Shown here piece after piece: positions 36,564 to 47,065 of a DNA stretch of 64,000 nt (positions within the stretch are counted from its first letter, which is position 1; each line of letters opens with the position of its first letter). The DNA is from Tepidiphilus olei. GTDB taxonomy: Bacteria; Pseudomonadota; Gammaproteobacteria; Burkholderiales; Rhodocyclaceae. The notes under the pieces were generated by a model. It was not told the DNA's origin, made no database searches, and was given only the letters and a program-made list of their open reading frames with translations. The stretch spans positions 1 to 64,000 of the forward strand of contig NZ_SBHO01000004.1 in the NCBI RefSeq assembly GCF_006980705.1. The letters are read 5' to 3'. The position numbers and the translations under genes were made by a program.

Positions 36564-37328
36564 TCAGCGGCAGGTATAGCCCCCGTCGATGACCAACTCC
36601 GAGCCGGTGACGAATTTCGCCTCGTCGCTGGCGAGGTAGACGGCGCCCCAGGCGATGTCGTCCGGTTCGCCCAGATGACCCAAGGGATGCAGCGCTTCGA
36701 GCGCCTTGCGCGCTTTTTCTTCTTCCGGCAACTGATGCAAATACCCTTCGACCATGGGGGTGGCGATGAATCCCGGATGGATGGAATTCACGCGGATGCG
36801 GTCGGCGGCGTAGAGCAGCGCGTCGGTCTTGGTCATGAGCCGCACCGCCCCCTTGGAAGCATGGTAAGGAGGCGAATCAGGCGCACCGACCAAGCCATAG
36901 ATGGACGAGAGATTGATGATGCTCCCTCCTCCACCTTTTTTCAGGTAGGGCACGGCGTGTTTGGTGCAGAAGAACACCCCTTTGACGTTGACCGCCATGA
37001 CCGCGTCCCACTCGGCTTCGCTGATCTCGTGGGTGGGCTTGTTGACCCCGGCGATGCCGGCGTTATTGACGAGCACGTCGAGCCGACCGAAATGCGCCAC
37101 GACCTCGGCGAACACTTGCTGCACTTCGGCCTCGCGCGTAACGTCGCAGCGCCAAGCTCGCGCTTGGTACCCCGCGTCGACCAGCTCCTGCGCCACCGCC
37201 TGCGCTGCTGCCAGATCCACATCGAGCACAGCCACCTTGGCTCCCTCCTGGGCCATCCGCCGCGCGGTAGCGGCGCCGATTCCCTTGCCAGCACCGGTGA
37301 CGAGGGCGACTTTTTCTGAAAGGCGCAT
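36564..37328 (-). CDS. SDR-family dehydrogenase
   Basis: This 254-residue classical SDR has the NAD(P) loop TGAGKGIGAATARR, DVD after strand two (suggesting NAD preference), NNAGIAG, and the catalytic S...Y-x3-K in NLSSIYGLVGAPDSPPYHASKG. It is the last gene of the leftward acyl-CoA unit, 59 bp after the ligase gene, so it may act on a hydroxyacyl or alcohol intermediate of that pathway. ATG 37328 has AAGGAG upstream; the longer frame to 37391 is not needed. Confidence 0.87.
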   Translation of the reverse strand: MRLSEKVALVTGAGKGIGAATARRMAQEGAKVAVLDVDLAAAQAVAQELVDAGYQARAWRCDVTREAEVQQVFAEVVAHFGRLDVLVNNAGIAGVNKPTHEISEAEWDAVMAVNVKGVFFCTKHAVPYLKKGGGGSIINLSSIYGLVGAPDSPPYHASKGAVRLMTKTDALLYAADRIRVNSIHPGFIATPMVEGYLHQLPEEEKARKALEALHPLGHLGEPDDIAWGAVYLASDEAKFVTGSELVIDGGYTCR

Positions 37329-37387
37329 TGGACTTTCTCCTTGATGAGTGAATCGTCGCCCAACGAGGGCGCCGCTGGCATGAGGAA

Positions 37388-38983
37388 TCACGCTTGCATC
37401 GATTGAGCGTACCGCTCCCGCAGCGCCCGCTTCAAGAGCTTACCAGCAGAAGTCGTGGGCAGTTCGTCAGTGAAGAAAATATATTTTGGTACTTTGAATG
37501 CGGCCAAACGTTCGCGGCAAAAACGACGTACCTCCTCCTCGCTCAGCTGCTTTCCAGGCCGCACGACGATGGCCACGGCCACCGCTTCGCCCCAGCGTTC
37601 ATCGGGCAGACCGAAGACCCCGCACTGCAATACGTCCGGATGCGTACCGATCACCGTTTCCACTTCTTGGGTGAAGACGTTCTCCCCGCCCGTCTTGATC
37701 ATATCCTTCTTGCGATCGGCGAAGAAGTAATTTCCTGCCTCGTCACGAAAGAGGACGTCTCCGGAATGAAACCATCCATCACGAAACGCCTTGGCCGTCG
37801 CCTCGGGATTGCGGTAGTACCCCTTCATCACCACCGGTCCGCGTACCAACATCTCTCCGGGCTCACCAGGGGGCACCTCTTGGCCGTCCTCGTCGACGAG
37901 CTTGAGCTCGGCCCCATAAACGACGGGGCGCCCTACCCAACGCCCGTCCCCGTTGGGGACCTCCGCCCACGTTCGGAACAAGCTCTCGGTCACTGGCGTA
38001 GCCGTCGTCTCTGAAGACCCTTGCACGGTGAGGAACTCGGCGTTGGGCGCGAGCCGGTTCCAGCCATCGACCATCGCTTGGGGAATGGTCGAGGACCAGG
38101 ACATGAGCACGCGCATGCGCGGTAAAGTAAGCTCGGGCGAAGCCTCCTTGAGGAGGGCTACATACAAAGCCGGAGGCAGGGCGATCAAAGTGATTCCCCG
38201 CTGTTGCAACAAAACGAGCATCTGTCTAGGCACCGGCAGCTGAGTCATGACGACTGTCTGTCCCGCCACGTGGGCCATCAACGTGATGTCGAACCCAGCC
38301 ATGTGGATGAGCGGCAAGGAAATGAGCCATACGTCTTCGGGTCGAAGACCGACGGTGAGCGCGAAGGTGGTGTGCGAAGCGAAGAAATTGCGATGTGTGG
38401 TCAACACGCCTTTTGGGGCGCTCTCGGTGCCACTGGTAAAGAACATGGTTGCCACGTCCTCGTCTTCGATCGCCACCTCGGGAATGGAGGTCGAAGACTG
38501 CAGCAGGGCTTCGAAGCGTAGTCCTTGCGAGGGTGGAGGGTCGCTACCCAAGGAGATCCACACCACCTGCTCGAGCGAAGCCGGTGCCTGCGAAAGCGCT
38601 GGAGCCACGAGATCGTGCAAGCCGTCTTCGACGAAAAACAGCTTGGGTTCGGCGAAATGCAGCAGATGGGCGATATCTTCACTGCGCAGCATAAAGTTGA
38701 TGGGCACGAACCAGGCCCCGAGCTTCATGAGGGCGTAGGCAGTGAGCACCATCTCCGGGGCATTGTGCGACACCACGGCTACCCGGTCTCCCTTGCGCAC
38801 CCCAAGCGCATACAGGCCGGCAGCCAGACGCTCGATCTGCTCCCCGAGTTCGGCGTAAGTGAGGGTGCGCTCACGTCCGTCGGCGTAATGGTAGGACAGA
38901 GCCACCCGATCAGGATAGCGGGTCGCAGCGCGGCGCAAGGCGTCACTCAAAACGCCCCGGCGCAGCAGATTCATGTCGTCCAT
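37388..38983 (-). CDS. Acyl-CoA ligase (fatty-acid CoA synthetase type)
   Basis: This 531-residue ANL enzyme activates a carboxylic acid via acyl-AMP. It has the P-loop motif MFFTSGTESAPKGVLTTHRN, QGSSETTATP (A5), GWFHSGDVLFRDEAGNYFFADRKKDMI (A7-A8 with hinge), and the catalytic lysine region PTTSAGKLLKRALRERY. The TSGTESAPKG loop has ES where most have TG, a variant seen in some fatty- and aryl-acid ligases. GGGAGGAG before ATG 38983 sets the start. Chain type of the substrate is unknown. Confidence 0.88.
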   Translation of the reverse strand: MDDMNLLRRGVLSDALRRAATRYPDRVALSYHYADGRERTLTYAELGEQIERLAAGLYALGVRKGDRVAVVSHNAPEMVLTAYALMKLGAWFVPINFMLRSEDIAHLLHFAEPKLFFVEDGLHDLVAPALSQAPASLEQVVWISLGSDPPPSQGLRFEALLQSSTSIPEVAIEDEDVATMFFTSGTESAPKGVLTTHRNFFASHTTFALTVGLRPEDVWLISLPLIHMAGFDITLMAHVAGQTVVMTQLPVPRQMLVLLQQRGITLIALPPALYVALLKEASPELTLPRMRVLMSWSSTIPQAMVDGWNRLAPNAEFLTVQGSSETTATPVTESLFRTWAEVPNGDGRWVGRPVVYGAELKLVDEDGQEVPPGEPGEMLVRGPVVMKGYYRNPEATAKAFRDGWFHSGDVLFRDEAGNYFFADRKKDMIKTGGENVFTQEVETVIGTHPDVLQCGVFGLPDERWGEAVAVAIVVRPGKQLSEEEVRRFCRERLAAFKVPKYIFFTDELPTTSAGKLLKRALRERYAQSMQA

Positions 38984-39032
38984 TTTTGTCTCCTCCCACG
39001 ATCCAGGGGATGTCCCTCCCCTTGTGTTCGCT

Positions 39033-40184
<1,152 letters not shown>

Positions 40185-40203
40185 CGTCTCGTCCTCATGA
40201 TTC

Positions 40204-41028
40204 TTACATCGTGAATCCGCCGCTCACGAGCACCACCTGCCCGCTGACGTAGTTCGACTCGGGGGTGCACAGGAGATAGACGGCGTCAGCGGCCTCCTCC
40301 GGCGTGCCGGCGCGCCCGAGCGGAATCGTCGCTTCCATGGTCTTCAGGAGGTCGGGATTGACGCCAACCTTGATCTTGCGCCCTTCGACGTCGATGGTGG
40401 CGTCGCTACCGGCCGGGGCTTCGGTGAGGCGAGTACGAATGAGGCCAAAGGCGACGCAATTCACGTCGACCTTATAGCGCCCCCATTCACGCGACAGCGC
40501 CTTGGTCAGCCCGATCACGCCCGCTTTGGCCGCGGAATAGTTCACCTGACCTGCGTTGCCGCCAATGCCGGCAATGGAGGAGATGTTGACGACTTTGCGA
40601 AATACTTCTTTCCCTTCAGCCGCCTCTTTCTTCGCCTGATCGCGAAAGTAATCGGCTGCGGCACGCAAGATGCGGAAAGGAGCCGTGAGGTGTACGTCGA
40701 TGATGGCGTACCACTGCTCGTCGGTCATCTTCTGGATCACGTTGTCCCAGGTGTAACCGGCGTTGTTGACGATGATGTCGAGCCCGCCGAAGCGCTCGAT
40801 CGCGGTATCGACGAAACGCCGAGGAAAGTCGGGATCGGTAACGCTCCCGGAACAGGCGAAGGCACGCCCCCCTTTGGCCGTGATCTCGGCCACCACCGCT
40901 TCGGCGGGTTCAGGGTCGAGGTCGTTGACGACGACGGCTGCCCCTTCGGACGCCAATTTGAGCGCGATCGCCCGGCCGATGCCACGGCCAGAGCCGCTGA
41001 CGATGGCCACTTTACCTGCAAGTTTCAT
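40204..41028 (-). CDS. SDR, probable 3-hydroxyacyl-CoA dehydrogenase
   Basis: This 274-residue SDR has GSGRGIGRAIALKLA, NDLDPEPAE, NNAGYTWDN, and the active site SSIAGIGGNAGQVNYSAAKAG. It resembles the bacterial FabG-like and peroxisomal type-2 hydroxyacyl dehydrogenases that work with MaoC hydratases. Between the hydratase genes and the acyl-CoA dehydrogenase gene it most likely oxidises the 3-hydroxyacyl-CoA. AAAGGA upstream of ATG 41028 fixes the start. Confidence 0.87.
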   Translation of the reverse strand: MKLAGKVAIVSGSGRGIGRAIALKLASEGAAVVVNDLDPEPAEAVVAEITAKGGRAFACSGSVTDPDFPRRFVDTAIERFGGLDIIVNNAGYTWDNVIQKMTDEQWYAIIDVHLTAPFRILRAAADYFRDQAKKEAAEGKEVFRKVVNISSIAGIGGNAGQVNYSAAKAGVIGLTKALSREWGRYKVDVNCVAFGLIRTRLTEAPAGSDATIDVEGRKIKVGVNPDLLKTMEATIPLGRAGTPEEAADAVYLLCTPESNYVSGQVVLVSGGFTM

Positions 41029-41059
41029 GTCTTTTTCCTTTTTGGACAAAATGAAAAAA

Positions 41060-41488
41060 TCAAGGCAAGGCGACAAGGGCCTCGCCGATCAGCTTTGCTT
41101 CGCCCTGCAAGTCGGCGGCGACGAGCTCGAGGGCGACGAGTCGCTCTCCGCCCTCCTCGCGCCTGTCGACGACCTTGCCACTGCAGCGCAGCTGGGTCCC
41201 CACCGGCGTGATGGCAACGAAGCGCACGCCGAAACGGCGCAAACAAGGCTGTGGGGCCCAATGGGTGAGATAGCGCCCGAGCAAGGCCATCGAGAGCATG
41301 CCGTGCGCGAACACATCGGGCATACCCGCGGCACGGGCGAAATCCAAGTCGATGTGAATGGGATTGTGGTCACCCGAGGCGCCGGCAAAGAGCGCCAAGG
41401 TCGTCCGGGTGATGGGGGGAAAGGTCATCGGCGGCAACTCCTGGCCGATCTGAATCGCGTCGTAGCGCGGAGCGTTCGAAGTGCTCAT
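41060..41488 (-). CDS. MaoC-like hydratase, catalytic subunit
   Basis: This 142-residue hot-dog protein has the hydratase-2 motif FAGASGDHNPIHIDLDFARAAG, where D and H are the catalytic pair. It likely pairs with the 153-residue hot-dog protein coded just upstream (ATGA overlap, 41485-41488) to form one enoyl-CoA hydratase. Confidence 0.87.
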   Translation of the reverse strand: MSTSNAPRYDAIQIGQELPPMTFPPITRTTLALFAGASGDHNPIHIDLDFARAAGMPDVFAHGMLSMALLGRYLTHWAPQPCLRRFGVRFVAITPVGTQLRCSGKVVDRREEGGERLVALELVAADLQGEAKLIGEALVALP

Positions 41489-41946
41489 GCGGCGGTCTCC
41501 TGTGGATGGCGCACGACGATGACACTGCGCATCTCGACCATGCAACGCCCCGAAGCCAGATCGGTGAGCGTCGAATCCTTGACGATGAACTCGAGCGCAC
41601 CGCCTTTTTTGGCATAGATATCGGTGATGCGCGACAGCAGTTCCAGCCGATCGCCTGCGCACACGACCCCATGGTAAGTGAAACTCTGCTCACCGTGGAG
41701 CACGCGCTCGATAGGAATGCCGAGGCGATCGAGAAGGATTTCCGTGGCCCCCGAATCCATCTCGGCAGCCATCAAAAAAGTGGGGGGCGCCGGGATGCTG
41801 CGATAACCGGCCGCGCGCGCGGCGTCTTCGTCGAAATATTCCGGTCGGGTCTCGCCGATCGCTTTGGCAAAGAAGCGCAGGCGTCCCTTCTCCACCTCGA
41901 ACTGAAACGGCGGCAGCGTCGTGCCGATATGGCTGCGATCGATCAT
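41485..41946 (-). CDS. MaoC-type N-terminal hot-dog protein
   Basis: This 153-residue protein has VEKGRLRFFAKAIGETRPEYFDEDAARAAGYRSIPAPPTFL, typical of the FAS1-like MaoC N-terminal domain that lacks the full D/H catalytic set. In heteromeric hydratases (for example those of mycobacterial steroid degradation) such a subunit supports substrate binding. It sits 12 bp after the thiolase gene. Confidence 0.85.
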   Translation of the reverse strand: MIDRSHIGTTLPPFQFEVEKGRLRFFAKAIGETRPEYFDEDAARAAGYRSIPAPPTFLMAAEMDSGATEILLDRLGIPIERVLHGEQSFTYHGVVCAGDRLELLSRITDIYAKKGGALEFIVKDSTLTDLASGRCMVEMRSVIVVRHPQETAA

Positions 41947-41958
41947 CTCGCTCCTCCT

Positions 41959-43140
41959 TCAGACTGCTTGATAGAGGGTGACGACGCAGGCACCACCCAG
42001 CCCCAGATTGTGCTGCAAGGCGAGACGCGCCCCCTCGACCTGGCGCGACCCGGCGCTACCGCGCAGCTGGTGCACGAGTTCGGTGCATTGGGCCAAACCA
42101 GTCGCCCCGAGCGGATGTCCTTTCGAGAGCAGCCCTCCCGAGGGGTTGGTGACGACGCGCCCACCATAGGTATTGTCGCCATCCTCGACCATCTTCTCGC
42201 CTTCCCCTTCGCCCGCCAGCCCCAGGGCTTCATAGGTGAGGAGCTCATTGGTGGCAAAACAATCGTGCAGCTCGACGACGTCGATTTCCTCGGGGCCGAC
42301 GCCTGCAGCCTCATAGACGCGGCGGGCCGCCTCGCGGGACATGTCGTAGCCGACGAGTTGCATCATGTTGCGCGCTGCGAAGGTGCTGGGCGTATCGGTG
42401 GTCATCGCTTGAGCGAGGATCTTCACCCGCCGCTCGAGCCCCTTCTTCTTGGCGTAGTCTTCGGAGCAGACGACGGCCGCTGCTGCGCCACAGGTAGGCG
42501 GACAGGCCATGAGGCGAGTGAGCGGCCCCATCAGCACGGGCGAGGCCATGACTTCTTCGGGCGTGACCTCTTGGCGGAACAGCGCCAAGGGATTGCGCGC
42601 CGCGTGGCGGCTCGCCTTGGCGCGGATCTTGGCAAAGGTTTCGGGGCGGGTGCCGTAGCGCTGCATGTGCGCAAGACCTGCTCCGGCAAAATAGCGAATC
42701 GCCAAGGGAACGTCGGACGCGCCGACGAGCTCCTCACACACTTCGTCGAAGGGTTCGAAGGGCGATGGGCGATCGGTGTAATTCGAACCGAGCGCACCAG
42801 GGCGCATCTGTTCGAACCCCAAGGCGAGCACACAGTCGGCTGCCCCTGATTCCACCGCCTGCCGGGCCAGGAAAAGTGCCGTCGAGCCGGTGGAGCAGTT
42901 GTTATTCACGTTGACGATGGGAATCCCCGTCATCCCGAGGGGATAGAGCGCCCGCTGACCGCAGGTCGAGTCGCCATAGACATAGCCGACATACGCCTGT
43001 TCGATGTCGGCATACTCCACGCCGGCATCGGCCAGCGCACGCCTTGCTGCCTCGGCACCCATTTCGTAGTACGGTGCACTCGCCCCCGGCTTGGCGAACG
43101 GAATCATCCCGACGCCGCAAACATAGACTGCTCTTGCCAT
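41959..43140 (-). CDS. Thiolase of the SCP2/lipid-transfer type
   Basis: This 393-residue thiolase-fold protein has the nucleophile region VNVNNNCSTGSTALFLARQAVESG (Cys82), VELHDCFATNELLTYEALGL and the catalytic histidine in GGLLSKGHPLGATG. It is of the SCP2-thiolase group that ends beta-oxidation of branched or cyclic acyl-CoAs. No DUF35 partner is adjacent. It is first in the leftward unit thiolase, hot-dog pair, SDR, acyl-CoA dehydrogenase, ligase, SDR. ATG 43140 follows an in-frame GTG by one codon and has better ribosome-site spacing. Confidence 0.88.
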   Translation of the reverse strand: MARAVYVCGVGMIPFAKPGASAPYYEMGAEAARRALADAGVEYADIEQAYVGYVYGDSTCGQRALYPLGMTGIPIVNVNNNCSTGSTALFLARQAVESGAADCVLALGFEQMRPGALGSNYTDRPSPFEPFDEVCEELVGASDVPLAIRYFAGAGLAHMQRYGTRPETFAKIRAKASRHAARNPLALFRQEVTPEEVMASPVLMGPLTRLMACPPTCGAAAAVVCSEDYAKKKGLERRVKILAQAMTTDTPSTFAARNMMQLVGYDMSREAARRVYEAAGVGPEEIDVVELHDCFATNELLTYEALGLAGEGEGEKMVEDGDNTYGGRVVTNPSGGLLSKGHPLGATGLAQCTELVHQLRGSAGSRQVEGARLALQHNLGLGGACVVTLYQAV

Positions 43141-43192
43141 CACTTCCTCCTCGTGTGTATCCCGGCCTCTAGGGTGCGACGACGCTTACCCA

Positions 43193-43238
43193 ATGACCGA
43201 TTGATTCGACCATAACAAAAAGTTTACTATCGGTCAAT
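43193..43238. promoter_or_regulatory. Paired operator-like motif
   Basis: ATGACCGATTG at 43193-43203 and, on the other strand, TTGACCGATAG at 43238-43228 share the core TGACCGAT in opposite orientation with 27 bp between cores. The site lies in the divergent promoter region of the thiolase unit and the ornithine-cyclodeaminase-like gene, where a TetR- or GntR-type regulator of acyl-CoA catabolism would be expected. No regulator gene is adjacent. Confidence 0.45.
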
Positions 43239-43299
43239 AGATTGATATTTATGTTTGAATCTACGGTGTACCCACAGAAAAGCAAAAGGCGCAAAAACG

Positions 43300-44223
43300 A
43301 TGAACACGAGCAACGACGCAGACAGGACGACAGAGACGGCAAAACTGTTGCCTTATGGGGACTTGGCCGAGGAAATCGCGGCCTTACTACAGCGGGACGA
43401 CATCGTGATCCCCCAACGCCTGGTCATGCCCTTGGCCAGCGGGGGCTCGTTTTTCATCATGCCGGCCACGGACGGAGAAGTGGCGATCAGCAAGGTGATC
43501 ACATTTACGCCGACCAATCCAGCCAGCGGACGTCCTACGATCATGGGCGACGTCCTGGTATTCGAAGTTGCCACTGGCGAGCGCACGCTGATTCTCGACG
43601 GCCCGAGCGTGACCGCCCGGCGTACCGCTGCCGTTTCACTGCTCGCAGCGCAGCGCCTGGCACCGAACCCTGCAGGCCCTTTGTTGATCGTCGGCGCCGG
43701 GGTCCAGGGGCGAGCCCATCTAGAGGCTTTCGTGTCGGAGTTGCCCTTGACCGAAGTGTGGATCACCTCGCGCACGCGTACAAGTGCCGAGCGCTTGCGC
43801 GACTATGCCCGCACCTTGGGGGTTAGCGCCGAGATTTGCGAGGATCCGGACCAGGCCCTTCCCGACTGCCCCTTAGTCGTCACGGTCACACCGGCCGACA
43901 AGATCGTCATTCATGGCACTCCCCGCAAGGATGCCTTTATCGCCGCCGTGGGCGCATTCACCGCCAAGATGGCGGAACTTTCCATCGAAACCTGCCGCTG
44001 GATCGCAACCCATGGCACCATCGTGCTCGATAGCCCCGACGCGGTCCACGAAGCAGGCGACCTGTTGCAGGCCGGACTGGAAACAAACCAGTACCCCACC
44101 CTCCAGGACGTCATGCGCACCCCCGACCACCCTCGCACCGGCCCCGTACTTTTCAAAAGCTGTGGCTGGGCGGGTTGGGACCTTGCCGCTGCCCGCCTCG
44201 CCCACCGCCTCAACCGTTCTTGA
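43300..44223 (+). CDS. Ornithine cyclodeaminase/mu-crystallin family protein
   Basis: This 307-residue NAD(P)-binding protein has GPLLIVGAGVQGRAHLEAFV as dinucleotide loop, followed by VWITSRTRTSAERL, and VGAFTAKMAELSIETC near the site where the family binds substrate. The group includes ornithine cyclodeaminase, ketimine reductases and delta-1-pyrroline-2-carboxylate reductases; the sequence does not decide between them. It is divergent from the acyl-CoA unit and may share its operator. ATG 43300 is preferred over 43255. Confidence 0.82.
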   Translation: MNTSNDADRTTETAKLLPYGDLAEEIAALLQRDDIVIPQRLVMPLASGGSFFIMPATDGEVAISKVITFTPTNPASGRPTIMGDVLVFEVATGERTLILDGPSVTARRTAAVSLLAAQRLAPNPAGPLLIVGAGVQGRAHLEAFVSELPLTEVWITSRTRTSAERLRDYARTLGVSAEICEDPDQALPDCPLVVTVTPADKIVIHGTPRKDAFIAAVGAFTAKMAELSIETCRWIATHGTIVLDSPDAVHEAGDLLQAGLETNQYPTLQDVMRTPDHPRTGPVLFKSCGWAGWDLAAARLAHRLNRS

Positions 44224-44278
44224 TCTCTCCCTGCCCACCGCACTCGCCTCGGGCTGGCCATACAAACTGGGGACCTCA

Positions 44279-45337
44279 CTATTCCACCGCGAACACCCGC
44301 AGCCGGGCCGGCACGAGCCGCACCGGCTGGCCGGGAGTGAGCCCCAGGGCGGTGCAGCGCTCGCGCGGTAGCTCCACTTCGAAGCGGCGCGCGGGCTCAC
44401 CCTCTCCGTCGAGTTCCACTCGGGCGCTCGCGCCGAAGGCGAGGATACGGGCCACGCGGGCCGGCACGCCCCGATCCGACTCGGCCGGCACGATGTCGAG
44501 CTCGAAGGGCCGGGCGAAGGCGATCACTGCTTCGCCCGCAGGAAGGGGCGCCTCGTGCAGCAGGAGCGCCTCGCCCACGCGCACCCCCGATTCTTCCACC
44601 CGCCCCTCGAAGCGGTTGACCGAACCGAGGAAGTCGTAGACGAAAGGAGTGGCGGGATGATGATAGACCTCCTCGGGCGAGCCCACCTGTTCGACCCGGC
44701 CGCGGTGCATCAGCACCACACGGTCGGCCACTTCCAGCGCCTCTTCCTGGTCGTGGGTGACGAAAATGGAAGTGACGTGCAGCTCGTCGTGCAGGCGCCG
44801 CAACCAACGGCGCAGCTCCTTGCGCACTTTCGCATCCAGCGCCCCGAAGGGTTCGTCGAGCAGCAGCACCTTGGGTTCGACCGCCAGGGCCCGGGCGAGC
44901 GCGATGCGCTGGCGCTGCCCGCCGGAGAGCTGCGAAGGGAAACGATCGGCGAGCCAGTCGAGTTGCACGAGTTCGAGCAGCGCCATCACGCGGCGGCGGA
45001 TCTCGGCCTCGCTCGGGCGCTCGCGCCGCGGTTTCATGCGCAGACCAAACGCCACGTTGTCGAACACGCTCATGTGCCGAAAGAGCGCGTAGTGCTGAAA
45101 GACGAAACCGACGCGGCGCTCGCGCACGTGGGTGTCGGAAGCGTCCTCGCCGTCGAAGAGCACCTGCCCCGAGTCGGACTGCTCCAGCCCCGCGATCACG
45201 CGCAATAGCGTCGTCTTGCCGCAGCCGGAGGGACCCAGCAACGCCACGAGTTCGCCGTCGGGAAAGGCGAGCGAGACGTCGTCGAGTGCGGTGAAGGCGC
45301 CAAAGCGCTTGCAGATGTGTCGGACTTCGATGCTCAT
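44279..45337 (-). CDS. cysA: Sulfate/thiosulfate ABC transporter ATPase
   Basis: This 352-residue ATPase has Walker [11 protein letters not shown]-loop [22 protein letters not shown], signature [15 protein letters not shown], Walker [14 protein letters not shown] and H-loop [13 protein letters not shown], then a C-terminal TOBE-like regulatory domain. [19 protein letters not shown] at the start is CysA-like. It powers the importer with CysW and CysT. Its ATG overlaps the cysW stop (ATGA). Confidence 0.94.
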   Translation of the reverse strand: MSIEVRHICKRFGAFTALDDVSLAFPDGELVALLGPSGCGKTTLLRVIAGLEQSDSGQVLFDGEDASDTHVRERRVGFVFQHYALFRHMSVFDNVAFGLRMKPRRERPSEAEIRRRVMALLELVQLDWLADRFPSQLSGGQRQRIALARALAVEPKVLLLDEPFGALDAKVRKELRRWLRRLHDELHVTSIFVTHDQEEALEVADRVVLMHRGRVEQVGSPEEVYHHPATPFVYDFLGSVNRFEGRVEESGVRVGEALLLHEAPLPAGEAVIAFARPFELDIVPAESDRGVPARVARILAFGASARVELDGEGEPARRFEVELPRERCTALGLTPGQPVRLVPARLRVFAVE

Positions 45338-46230
45338 GTGCGACTCCCGCGACGCAGGGCGGCAAAATCGCCGCGCCGCTCGATGGCGTGCTTGACGACC
45401 AGGGTCACCAGGGCGAGCAGCGCCAGGAGCGAGGCGACGGCGAAGGCTGCCGAAAACTGGTATTCGTTGTAGAGGATCTCGACATGCAGCGGCAGGGTGG
45501 TGGTCTGGCCGCGGATGTGCCCGGAGACGACGCTCACCGCACCGAATTCGCCCATGGCGCGGGCATTGGTGAGGATCACCCCGTAGAGCAGACCCCACTT
45601 GACGTTGGGCAAGGTCACGTGCCAGAAGGTGCGCCAACCGCTCGCGCCCAGCACCACCGCCGCCTCTTCCTCCTCGCGCCCCTGCGCCTGCATGAGCGGC
45701 ACGAGCTCGCGCGCCACGAAGGGGAAGGTGACGAAGACGGTGGCGAGCACGATGCCGGGCACGGCGAAGAGGATTTTCACCTCGTGCGCCGCGAGCCAAG
45801 CGCCGAACCAACCGGAACCGCCGAAGAGCAGTACCAGCCCCAGACCCGCCACCACCGGCGAAACCGAGAAGGGCAGATCGATCAGGGTGAGCAGCAGCGC
45901 CTTGCCGCGGAAGGAGAATTTCGCGATTGCCCAGGCAGCCGCCACCCCGAAGACGAGGTTGAGCGGCACGGCGATAGCGGCGGCCAGCAGCGTCAGTTTC
46001 AGGGCGGCGAGCGCATCGGGCTCGACGAGCGCGGCCAGATACACCGCCCACCCTTTGCGCAGCGCCTCGACGAAGACCGCCAGGAGCGGCAGCAGCAGGA
46101 AGAGACCGAAGAAGGCGAGCGCGAGCGCGATCAGGGTGCGCCGCACCCAGGCGGGCTCGGTGGTGACCGGCCGCACGGCAGCGCGGCGGGCGGGCAGTTC
46201 GAGCGCGGGCAACGCGGCAACGGCGTCCAT
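45334..46230 (-). CDS. cysW: Sulfate ABC transporter permease CysW
   Basis: This 298-residue permease has six spans and the ATPase-docking EAA loop in [50 protein letters not shown] and [31 protein letters not shown] are CysW landmarks. It forms the membrane channel with CysT. Confidence 0.94.
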   Translation of the reverse strand: MDAVAALPALELPARRAAVRPVTTEPAWVRRTLIALALAFFGLFLLLPLLAVFVEALRKGWAVYLAALVEPDALAALKLTLLAAAIAVPLNLVFGVAAAWAIAKFSFRGKALLLTLIDLPFSVSPVVAGLGLVLLFGGSGWFGAWLAAHEVKILFAVPGIVLATVFVTFPFVARELVPLMQAQGREEEEAAVVLGASGWRTFWHVTLPNVKWGLLYGVILTNARAMGEFGAVSVVSGHIRGQTTTLPLHVEILYNEYQFSAAFAVASLLALLALVTLVVKHAIERRGDFAALRRGSRT

Positions 46231-46231
46231 G

Positions 46232-47065
46232 TCATTGCTCCTTGCCGCCGCGGCGGGCGGCCCAAGCTTGCAGGGCGTTGATGACGAGCAAGAGGGTGAA
46301 GGAAATGACCAGCATCACCGTAGCGATGGCGGTGGCGCCCGCCTCGTTGTACTGTTCGAGCTGGCCGATGATGAGCAGCGGCACGATCTCCGAGACGAAA
46401 GGGATGTTCCCGGCGATGAAGATCACCGAGCCGTACTCCCCCACGGCACGGGCGAAGGCGAGCGCAAACCCGGTGACGGTGGCCGGCAGCACGTGAGGCA
46501 GGATCACGTGACGGAACACCTGCCAGCGGCTCGCCCCCAGGCTCGCGGCCGCCTCTTCGAATTCCGGCTCGAATTCCTCCAACACCGGCTGCACCGTACG
46601 CACCACGAAAGGAATGCCGATGAAGACGAGCGCCACGAGAATGCCCAACGGCGTGAACGCGACCTTGACCCCGAGCGCGGCGAGCCACCCGCCCAACCAG
46701 CCGTTGGGCGCGTAGAGCGCGGTGAGTGCGATGCCGGCCACCGCCGTGGGCAAGGCGAACGGCAGGTCGATGAGGGCATCGACCAGGCGCTTGCCTGGAA
46801 AGGAGTAGCGCACCAACACCCAAGCGAGCAGCAGACCGAAGACGGCATCGATCGCCGCCGCCGCGAGCGCCGCCCCGAAAGAAAGCCGGTAGGCGGCGAG
46901 CACCCGCGGGTTGCTCACCACGTCCACGAATTCCCCCCAACCCAGCTCCAGCGTCTTGCCGAACACCGCCGCCACCGGCAGCAGCACGATGAGGGAGAGG
47001 TAAAAGAGTGTATAGCCGAGCGTAAGGCGAAAGCCCGGCAACACACCCGTATGCACCGCCATCAT
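46232..47065 (-). CDS. cysT: Sulfate ABC transporter permease CysT
   Basis: This 277-residue permease has six spans, the EAA loop [52 protein letters not shown] and [24 protein letters not shown], which identify CysT (CysU). The start overlaps the sbp stop by 4 bp. Confidence 0.94.
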   Translation of the reverse strand: MMAVHTGVLPGFRLTLGYTLFYLSLIVLLPVAAVFGKTLELGWGEFVDVVSNPRVLAAYRLSFGAALAAAAIDAVFGLLLAWVLVRYSFPGKRLVDALIDLPFALPTAVAGIALTALYAPNGWLGGWLAALGVKVAFTPLGILVALVFIGIPFVVRTVQPVLEEFEPEFEEAAASLGASRWQVFRHVILPHVLPATVTGFALAFARAVGEYGSVIFIAGNIPFVSEIVPLLIIGQLEQYNEAGATAIATVMLVISFTLLLVINALQAWAARRGGKEQ

